In this document: piece by piece, positions 1 through 4,199 of the stretch
How the letters are laid out: every line of letters begins with the position of its first letter
Position numbering within the stretch: the stretch's first letter is position 1
Source of the DNA: Candidatus Heimdallarchaeota archaeon
GTDB taxonomy: Archaea; Asgardarchaeota; Heimdallarchaeia; Heimdallarchaeales; Heimdallarchaeaceae
Direction: 5' to 3'
NCBI GenBank assembly: GCA_023135215.1
Contig: JAGLTP010000568.1
Coordinates: 1 to 5,181 of the forward strand
DNA length: 5,181 nucleotides
Position numbers and translations under genes: made by a program
Notes under the pieces: model-generated
What the model was told of the DNA's origin: nothing
The model's database searches: none
What the model saw: the letters and a program-made list of their open reading frames with translations, nothing else

Positions 1-161
1 TAATTATCACTTGTGTATACTTTCAAACCAACATTAAAGGGAGAAATTTCAACGAGTTGACCTGGCATAATATCGTATTTATGAGCTAACTCAGAATTAA
101 ATAAAACATAATCAGGGTCAGTATCCAATATTTTTTCTATTTTTATGATTAACTTAACCAT
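1..161 (-). CDS. Probable AMP phosphorylase, N-terminal fragment (gene runs off the left edge)
   Basis: This is the first 53 codons of a minus-strand gene whose remainder lies outside the window. The start is ATG at 161-159, preceded by a GAGGA ribosome site about 4 nt upstream. The translation begins MVKLIIKIEKILDTD, continues YVLFNSELAHKYDIMPGQLV and then EISPFNVG. This layout matches the small N-terminal beta domain of archaeal AMP phosphorylase (the DeoA-like enzyme): a lysine-rich first strand, then 'V-L-N-x-x-x-A', then 'l-x-P-G-x-x-V-x-I'. That enzyme splits AMP with phosphate into adenine and ribose-1,5-bisphosphate, feeding the archaeal pathway that can end at type III Rubisco. The catalytic domains are not visible. 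Another protein with a similar double-psi barrel start, such as a Cdc48-like N domain, is possible. The assignment rests on about 50 residues recalled against the family. Confidence 0.5.
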   Translation of the reverse strand, partial: MVKLIIKIEKILDTDPDYVLFNSELAHKYDIMPGQLVEISPFNVGLKVYTSDN

Positions 162-212
162 TATTCCTCGCCTTGTTATTTCACTATCTTTAAACATTAT
201 TTGGAATATTTT

Positions 213-222
213 CTATAATAAG
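213..222 (-). promoter_or_regulatory. Possible TATA box for the AMP phosphorylase-like gene
   Basis: On the minus strand this reads CTTATTATAG. It would place transcription start near position 191 and give a leader of about 30 nt that includes the GAGGA ribosome site. A second AT element at about 188-195 is also possible, so the choice is uncertain in such AT-rich sequence. The 163-bp gap (162-324) otherwise shows only a 20-codon chance reading frame. Confidence 0.3.
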
Positions 223-292
223 AGTTGTGGCTGTGTATATTTCAACTTAAAGAATTCAAAATGAACTCAAGGAATGAAGAACCCGTAATAAT

Positions 293-300
293 TATTAATA
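293..300 (+). promoter_or_regulatory. Possible TATA box for the zinc-ribbon gene
   Basis: TATTAATA is centred about 28 bp upstream of the ATG at 325. No purine-rich ribosome site precedes that ATG, so a leaderless transcript starting at or next to the start codon is the simplest reading. The element is weak and the surroundings are AT-rich. Confidence 0.3.
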
Positions 301-324
301 GCTTCAACTATATTTATCATTAGT

Positions 325-477
325 ATGTTTGAACATTTTTCTGATAAAGATAAATCAAATGATGTAAACGAGAAAGAGAAACCATTCAAATGTTCTGGTT
401 GCAATACTCCTTTAGATAAACATGATGAAAAGTGTCCAAACTGTGAAAGAACAAATCCTAACTATTTCTTAAGATAG
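325..477 (+). CDS. Small zinc-ribbon protein, 50 aa
   Basis: This short gene runs from ATG at 325 to TAG at 475-477. The product has a charged, low-complexity N-terminus (about residues 1-20, rich in Asp, Lys, Glu and Asn). A single C4 zinc ribbon follows: the knuckle KCSGC (Cys23, Cys26), a 10-residue loop, and the knuckle KCPNC (Cys37, Cys40). A short tail ends in NPNYFLR. The two CxxC knuckles with Gly or Pro-Asn turns are the classic treble-clef or zinc-ribbon pattern, so one bound Zn2+ is expected. The role is unknown. Archaea carry many such mini zinc ribbons that act as adaptors in transcription, translation or protein complexes. The next plus-strand gene starts 66 bp downstream with its own TATA box, so co-transcription is not required. 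The coding call rests on the intact double knuckle. Confidence 0.75.
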   Translation: MFEHFSDKDKSNDVNEKEKPFKCSGCNTPLDKHDEKCPNCERTNPNYFLR

Positions 478-500
478 GTTGAATATTATTACAAAAAACA

Positions 501-509
501 TTATATAAT
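501..509 (+). promoter_or_regulatory. TATA box upstream of the 60-aa cysteine protein gene
   Basis: TTATATAAT is a strong archaeal TATA match preceded by an A-rich stretch that could serve as a BRE. It predicts transcription start near 530 and a leader of about 13 nt, just long enough to hold the AAGGTC ribosome-site-like sequence at 532-537. Confidence 0.55.
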
Positions 510-543
510 CAAGGGAACTTCGTATTTCTATAAGGTCAGAAAA

Positions 544-726
544 ATGGTCGATATACCACTACCTCCAAGCGGGAAAGATTCAAGTGACGAAAATCCGGAT
601 GCCACTTGTGAAAAATATGATCCTATTATGGGAGGTTATTGTAAGTACTATATCACCAAAAGCGGAGACTGTATGCTAAAATATGGTCTCTGTGATGGTT
701 TTGGAAAATTGAAGAAAAAGCTCTAA
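544..726 (+). CDS. Four-cysteine small protein of unknown function, 60 aa
   Basis: The start is ATG at 544, with AGGTC 6 nt upstream and a good TATA box at 501-509. The first 20 residues are polar and acidic and probably disordered (MVDIPLPPSG, then Lys, Asp, Ser, Glu). The rest is a compact cysteine module with Cys22, Cys33, Cys43 and Cys50, spaced C-x10-C-x9-C-x6-C. Aromatic residues and Gly lie near the cysteines (CEKYDP, GGYCKYY, GDCMLKYGLC, DGF). The protein ends in a basic tail (KLKKKL). Four cysteines in such a short soluble protein suggest a metal or Fe-S site or two disulfides. There is no CxxC, so it is not an ordinary zinc ribbon or ferredoxin. No signal peptide is seen, so it is likely cytosolic. 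I do not recognise a named family. Its stop codon is 2 bp from the stop of the convergent thioredoxin-fold gene. Confidence 0.75.
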   Translation: MVDIPLPPSGKDSSDENPDATCEKYDPIMGGYCKYYITKSGDCMLKYGLCDGFGKLKKKL

Positions 727-728
727 TT

Positions 729-1562
729 TTATCTCCTTATTAATTGATCTAAATCGTTACTTATTTCTTTTACACTAGCAACGATTCTATTTTGTCCAGA
801 GCCTTTTGAACCATCTGAATTTATTGTGGCAGATGTTAAAAAGAATGGTTTGAAGAATTCTCTAATCATCTGTTTTCCATCCCCAAGAAGGCAAGAACAT
901 TTCCCGATATATTTATCACCATCTGTTTTTTTGACCCTGAAAAAACTTACGTGATTTGCTCTATCTCTCCAGATTATCAAATTAGCTGTAAGCATTATAT
1001 TATCTCTAATGATATGCCCAAGGTAAACATTGGAATCTAGACCGAGCTCATATAGTTTCGTATCAGGTTTTTTCTCAAAGTTTGTTAAGATCATCATTTT
1101 TGTGTTCTTAGCTAATTGTTGATATCTTTCTAGTGGAACTTTATCCGTTGTCTCTTTGATACTGAACGTGTAAGATCTATCTCTTCTCAGAGTATAGGCA
1201 GCTTGATATTCTATCATAGCTGAAGCTAGTTCTAATAGAATCGGAGCTTCTTTTTTAGTCAATTCAAAATTATCAATTGATTGAATTGGTACTTTTGATT
1301 TAGCTAAAAGGCTACAGATTAAAACACCAATCAGATCATGTGACAAAGAGCCTGAGATTACGCAGCCTGAGGGGAGCATTATTGCAGGTAAGGGACTTAA
1401 TGGAATGCCTTTTTTTTCAGCAGCTTCTTTACTTTTACTGACTTGATGTACTATTAGCTTGACCTCTTCTGTTTTGAGAGCGCTTAATACCGCTGTTAAG
1501 AATTTCAGCGTTGGTTTACAGTGGTCACAATTTTCTTCATGAATGAATATTTCTATTTGCAT
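729..1562 (-). CDS. Thioredoxin/glutaredoxin-fold protein with an unrecognised C-terminal domain, 277 aa
   Basis: The start is ATG at 1562-1560, with GGGGT about 5 nt upstream and a TATA box giving a leader of roughly 28 nt. Residues 1-88 look like a thioredoxin fold: first strand MQIEIFIHEE, active site Cys12-Asp-His-Cys15 at the start of a helix, second strand VKLIVHQVS, and a Pro59 in PLPAIML at the usual cis-proline position. Residues 105-277 form a second region that I cannot place. It has a helix-rich start, strands around KMMILTNF (156-162) and IMLTANLIIWRD (189-200), and KCSC (Cys222, Cys224), followed by an amphipathic segment near IREFFKPFF. Its rhythm faintly recalls the phospholipase D-like sensor domain of TrmB-type regulators, which is weak inference. 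There is no signal peptide or membrane segment, so it is likely a cytosolic disulfide or redox protein. It lies downstream of the GH57 gene on the same strand but has its own promoter. Confidence 0.8.
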   Translation of the reverse strand: MQIEIFIHEENCDHCKPTLKFLTAVLSALKTEEVKLIVHQVSKSKEAAEKKGIPLSPLPAIMLPSGCVISGSLSHDLIGVLICSLLAKSKVPIQSIDNFELTKKEAPILLELASAMIEYQAAYTLRRDRSYTFSIKETTDKVPLERYQQLAKNTKMMILTNFEKKPDTKLYELGLDSNVYLGHIIRDNIMLTANLIIWRDRANHVSFFRVKKTDGDKYIGKCSCLLGDGKQMIREFFKPFFLTSATINSDGSKGSGQNRIVASVKEISNDLDQLIRR

Positions 1563-1578
1563 CTTACCCCATCATCTA

Positions 1579-1589
1579 CGCTAATAGCG
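1579..1589. repeat. Short perfect inverted repeat in the leader of the thioredoxin-fold gene
   Basis: CGCTAATAGCG has 5-bp arms around one central base. It lies at or just after the transcription start predicted from the TATA box at 1613-1620, a position where an archaeal repressor could block transcription. At this length it could be chance. Confidence 0.3.
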
Positions 1590-1612
1590 AATGTCTAGCA
1601 TAACCAAAAGCT

Positions 1613-1620
1613 TATTATAA
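1613..1620 (-). promoter_or_regulatory. TATA box for the thioredoxin-fold gene
   Basis: On the minus strand it reads TTATAATA, centred about 26 bp before position 1590. The leader would then be about 28 nt and include the GGGGT ribosome site. It gives this gene a promoter separate from the GH57 gene upstream. Confidence 0.5.
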
Positions 1621-1652
1621 ACATTGCTGTTTTTCTTTTACTTTCCTAAAAT

Positions 1653-2882
1653 TTACTTAGATTTTTTTTCTCTATAAAGCTCCTTAACAAGATTAAGTGC
1701 TTCTAAAGCATGTGAAAAACAAGCAAGTCTTCTCTCGGGGATTGGATCCCATCCTCTTCCATCGCTGTTTTCAGCTAATAGTAGATGTTTCCATATTCTT
1801 TCATCTATTTCTTCTGGAAGAAGATGCCTAAAGTACCATCGAATTTCTTCACATATTCTTTCTAGTTTTTGATTATCTTCATCCATTGTCCATAAGTCAA
1901 GTCTCGAATCTTGAGCCCAGCTACCTGTTTTCATATACCCCAAATCAGTAGGTTTACATTTCTTAATGTATTCTCTTGGAAGAATCATCTTATTACCTTC
2001 AATTTTGAGAATTTTTATCAAGAGTTTACTAAGTTTTTCTGGTGTTATTAACTTTCCCTCAACCAAGCTTCTGTAACCAATAAACTCTAAATCTGTGCCA
2101 TATGGAATTACTAGCCCGTTTTGTTTTCTATGTTTTGAAATAAGTTTTGCGACTTTTTTGAAGGAAACAAAAGGATAACCATACATACTTGCTGAAGTAA
2201 TAATTGACCAAACAGAAGGTACTTTCAGACCTGTTATCGTACTTTTAGCTCCTTTTAACTCAACAGGTGTAAAATTAACTCTCTTGCTACGTTTCTTTAA
2301 CTCTGATAGAACTTTTCGATATTTTAACAATCTACCTAAAACATTCTTCGTTTTATTTAGTTCTGTAACAAAATGATGGGCTGATATGTATGGTAAATTA
2401 CTTGGATTTGAATAATTCAGAAGAGGAGAACTATTCTTGTATAAATCTTCATCAATGAATATGTAAGAAAAACCATACTCTTTCAATAAGGATGGTAATG
2501 TAGGATCATACGCTAATTCTGGTAACCAGAATCCAGTTGGTTTATAATTAAGTGTATTTTCCATAACCTGAAGATTAAACTCTATTTGTTTTCTTGAGTC
2601 TTCAATTGGAAGTAGTGGAAATATGGGATGAGAATATCCCGTTCCTGTCATTTCGAATTTCCCTTTTTCTATTCCTTCTTTTAATAAGTCCAAAACTTCA
2701 GGATATTCGTTATTGAGAATCTCTAAAGTTACTCCTGTGAAATTTAAAACAACCTCAATTTTTGGAATCTCTAACAAAGAGGTTAAAACAGGTATGTAGC
2801 TTTGGTTAACTACGTTTGGAATTTCCTCAATTGGTATTTCAGCATATTGTAGATTTGCATGCAAAATTACTGTAGAATACAC
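1653..2882 (-). CDS. Glycoside hydrolase family 57, probable alpha-galactosidase type, 409 aa
   Basis: Numbered from the GTG at 2882-2880, the marks of the five GH57 conserved regions are present. Region 1 is HANLQYAEIP (His8). Region 2 is GKFEMTGTGYSHPIFPLLP (74-92). Region 3 is GFWLPELAYDP, with Glu122 as expected nucleophile. Region 4 is YGTDLEFIG, with Asp264 as expected acid/base. Region 5 is AENSDGRGWDP (370-380). The HxNLQYAEIP form of region 1, instead of the usual HQP, together with WLPELAYDP, recalls the Pyrococcus furiosus GH57 alpha-galactosidase branch. Release of galactose from alpha-galactosides is therefore the best guess, supported by divergent galT next door. Other GH57 activities such as amylase or glucanotransferase remain possible. 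The length is normal for short GH57 enzymes, and no export signal is present with this start. An in-frame TTG at 2903 would add 7 residues, but then the GGAGGTG ribosome site lies inside the gene; homologues also begin about 7-8 residues before the region 1 His. Confidence 0.88.
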   Translation of the reverse strand: MYSTVILHANLQYAEIPIEEIPNVVNQSYIPVLTSLLEIPKIEVVLNFTGVTLEILNNEYPEVLDLLKEGIEKGKFEMTGTGYSHPIFPLLPIEDSRKQIEFNLQVMENTLNYKPTGFWLPELAYDPTLPSLLKEYGFSYIFIDEDLYKNSSPLLNYSNPSNLPYISAHHFVTELNKTKNVLGRLLKYRKVLSELKKRSKRVNFTPVELKGAKSTITGLKVPSVWSIITSASMYGYPFVSFKKVAKLISKHRKQNGLVIPYGTDLEFIGYRSLVEGKLITPEKLSKLLIKILKIEGNKMILPREYIKKCKPTDLGYMKTGSWAQDSRLDLWTMDEDNQKLERICEEIRWYFRHLLPEEIDERIWKHLLLAENSDGRGWDPIPERRLACFSHALEALNLVKELYREKKSK

Positions 2883-2891
2883 AAGAAAGAA

Positions 2892-2900
2892 CACCTCCTT
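2892..2900 (-). promoter_or_regulatory. Strong ribosome binding site that decides the GH57 start
   Basis: The minus strand reads AAGGAGGTG here, a near-perfect complement to the 16S rRNA 3' end, followed by 9 nt and the in-frame GTG at 2882. It argues against the TTG at 2903, which would place this motif in codons 2-4. If the TATA box at 2904-2911 is the only promoter, the transcript would start at about 2882 and lack this site, so either a longer transcript exists or both modes operate. Confidence 0.55.
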
Positions 2901-2903
2901 CAA

Positions 2904-2911
2904 ATTATAAA
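2904..2911 (-). promoter_or_regulatory. TATA box for the GH57 gene
   Basis: On the minus strand it reads TTTATAAT, centred about 25-26 bp from the GTG start at 2882. This predicts a leaderless transcript beginning at the start codon. It agrees with the start chosen from the ribosome site and homology. The C4A4 repeat abuts it on the upstream side. Confidence 0.5.
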
Positions 2912-2931
2912 GGTTTTGGGGATTTTGGGGG
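2912..2931 (-). repeat. C4A4 direct repeat upstream of the GH57 TATA box
   Basis: On the minus strand, CCCCCAAAA-T-CCCCAAAA-CC gives two nearly identical 9-bp units and the start of a third. It touches the upstream edge of the TATA box. A transcription activator or repressor could bind here. The plus strand carries three G-runs (2, 4 and 5 G). Such GC tracts stand out in this AT-rich intergenic DNA. Confidence 0.5.
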
Positions 2932-3002
2932 TACTCTCTGTTGCTATGAAGTAGTCGGTTTTATTTCTTCTAAAAACGAATTATTCATGGTAGTAGAAGA
3001 AA

Positions 3003-3013
3003 TTAAATATTAA
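3003..3013 (+). promoter_or_regulatory. TATA box for galT (leaderless promoter)
   Basis: TTAAATATTAA is centred 25 bp upstream of the galT ATG at 3033. The sequence just before the ATG (ACTTCTTACA) has no ribosome site. Both facts point to a leaderless transcript starting at the A of the ATG. Confidence 0.55.
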
Positions 3014-3032
3014 CTTTAATTTACTTCTTACA

Positions 3033-3989
3033 ATGACTGTTCGAGAGATAAGAAAGAATCCTTTCACTGGAGAAGTTGTTATATTCTCAGAAACAAGACA
3101 AGACAGACCAGATAGAGATAGTAGTATGTGTCCTTTATGTTCTGGTTCAGAGGAAGTACCTACTTTCACTAAACCTCTTCGTATTTCTAATATGTTTCCA
3201 GCTCTTTCAAAAGATACAGAGTACAGAAAATACAAGAAAGACTCTTTTTATGAAAAAACTAGTGGATATGGTTGTTGTGAATTAGTTGTTTATACAGACA
3301 AACATAATTCGAAATTCATTGATCTTTCTATAGATGAATCGATGGGGATTTTTGAGGCTTGGATGCAAGCAACTAAACAGCTAGGCTCTAACAAGAATCT
3401 GAAATATATTCTACCTTTTGAGAATTATGGAGAAGATGTAGGAGCTACCTTGTTACACCCCCATGGACAAATCTACGCATTTCCTTTCATACCAGATTAT
3501 ATGAAGAAAGAAGTAGAAGCGATTCTTGAGTATCGAAAGGACCACAATAAGTGTATGATATGTGATTATCTCTTTGTTGAACAAGAGGACAAAGATCGAA
3601 TAATCTATGAAGATGAAAATATAGTAGCTTTAATTCCTTATTTTGCTAAATATGCTTATGATATGTTCATATATCCAAAGAGACACATAAGTTTTCTACA
3701 TCAGTGCACAAGAAGTGAAATGGTTTCTATGCTGAATTTCTTTCCAATTGCAATCAAAGCTCTGAACAAGTTTTTTGAAAAGGAGGTTAGTTATTCTCTC
3801 TCTCTCCACCAAGGTCCTGTTAATTCTGAAGGTTCAACAGCTTTTCATTTATATTTTAAACTCCACACTCCCCAAAGGAATAAACGATCTACAAAACTTT
3901 TAGGAGCAGTTGAAACAAGTACTAATACCTTCATTAGTGGGATTTTACCTGAAACTGCTGCTGCTCAGCTACGAAAATTAATATTGTGA
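3033..3989 (+). CDS. galT: Galactose-1-phosphate uridylyltransferase, 318 aa
   Basis: GalT swaps UMP between UDP-glucose and galactose-1-phosphate, giving glucose-1-phosphate and UDP-galactose. It is a central cytosolic step of the Leloir pathway. The protein has two HIT-like halves. The first carries the zinc site Cys33-Pro-Leu-Cys36 and His91 (YTDKH). It also carries the active-site motif HPHGQ at 142-146, where His142 should be the remaining zinc ligand and His144 the residue that takes up UMP, with Asn131 in FENYGEDVG before it. The second half has CMIC (174-177), HQGP (His259), FHLYFKLH (271-278) and the family ending GAVETSTNTF followed by LPETAAAQLR. The length fits archaeal GalT. The start at ATG 3033 fits the N-terminal family pattern 'R-x-N-P-x-T-G-E' and the leaderless promoter. 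It is divergent from the GH57 gene, suggesting joint use for galactosides. In the second half the usual H-x-H pair reads H-x-Y. Confidence 0.95.
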   Translation: MTVREIRKNPFTGEVVIFSETRQDRPDRDSSMCPLCSGSEEVPTFTKPLRISNMFPALSKDTEYRKYKKDSFYEKTSGYGCCELVVYTDKHNSKFIDLSIDESMGIFEAWMQATKQLGSNKNLKYILPFENYGEDVGATLLHPHGQIYAFPFIPDYMKKEVEAILEYRKDHNKCMICDYLFVEQEDKDRIIYEDENIVALIPYFAKYAYDMFIYPKRHISFLHQCTRSEMVSMLNFFPIAIKALNKFFEKEVSYSLSLHQGPVNSEGSTAFHLYFKLHTPQRNKRSTKLLGAVETSTNTFISGILPETAAAQLRKLIL

Positions 3990-4020
3990 GAACGTAAGGA
4001 TAATTATATTCTTTCACCAT

Positions 4021-4046
4021 TATTTTTTGGTAGTTAAAAATAACTA
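4021..4046 (+). terminator. T-tract and adjacent inverted repeat after galT (possible termination region)
   Basis: A run of six T (4023-4028) lies about 35 bp after the galT stop, as expected for archaeal oligo-T termination. Directly after it is a perfect inverted repeat, TAGTTA-AAAA-TAACTA (4031-4046). Because the hairpin follows the T-run instead of preceding it, this is not a bacterial-style terminator, and the repeat may be a binding site or chance. Further T-rich stretches follow at about 4102-4107 and 4118-4125. The rest of the 210-bp gap (3990-4199) holds only the tandem TATA boxes and ribosome site of the next gene. Confidence 0.35.
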
Positions 4047-4145
4047 TAATTGACTGGAAGTTTTGTAGAATAACGACTAAAACCCTCTTTCAACATCTTC
4101 GATTTTTCCCGAACTATTTGTTTTTAGTGGAATCTAAAATAATAC

Positions 4146-4153
4146 TTATATTA
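4146..4153 (+). promoter_or_regulatory. Upstream TATA box for the secreted-protein gene
   Basis: TTATATTA predicts a start near 4175 and a leader of about 25 nt that contains the GGAGGT ribosome site. It is therefore the promoter that best fits the translation signal of the gene at 4200. Confidence 0.45.
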
Positions 4154-4163
4154 CGATTCTAGC

Positions 4164-4173
4164 TTATATAATA
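4164..4173 (+). promoter_or_regulatory. Second, nearer TATA box for the secreted-protein gene
   Basis: TTATATAATA is the better TATA match of the two, but it would start transcription at about 4194, inside or after the ribosome site, giving a nearly leaderless mRNA. The pair may be alternative promoters, or one may be chance AT sequence. Confidence 0.4.
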
Positions 4174-4188
4174 TTAGACAAAACTTTT

Positions 4189-4194
4189 GGAGGT
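4189..4194 (+). promoter_or_regulatory. Ribosome binding site of the secreted-protein gene
   Basis: GGAGGT lies 5 nt before the ATG at 4200, which is ideal spacing. It fixes the start of a gene that has no stop in the window. Confidence 0.75.
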
Positions 4195-4199
4195 CTAAA

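Noticed and set aside
261..323. 20-codon open frame (MNSRNEEP...) ending 1 nt before the zinc-ribbon ATG
   Set aside because: There is no ribosome site, its second half is AT-rich filler that overlaps the likely TATA box, and no leader-peptide codon pattern is visible. It is most likely chance.
1653..2903. GH57 read as an exported enzyme because of the hydrophobic N-terminus in the TTG-start form
   Set aside because: The hydrophobic stretch includes the conserved first strand of the catalytic barrel leading into the region 1 His, so it cannot be a cleaved signal.
2981..3235. Minus-strand 84-codon open frame overlapping the start of galT
   Set aside because: It lies antisense to well-conserved galT codons including the CPLC zinc motif, and its product has no recognisable motif.
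3076..3285. Plus-strand 69-codon open frame inside galT
   Set aside because: It is an alternative frame within galT. The galT frame has strong family motifs throughout, and no ribosome site supports this one.
3797..3806. TC-dinucleotide run inside galT, a possible slippage or phase-variation tract
   Set aside because: It is only about five units, is in frame, encodes an ordinary Ser-Leu stretch, and the gene is intact on both sides.
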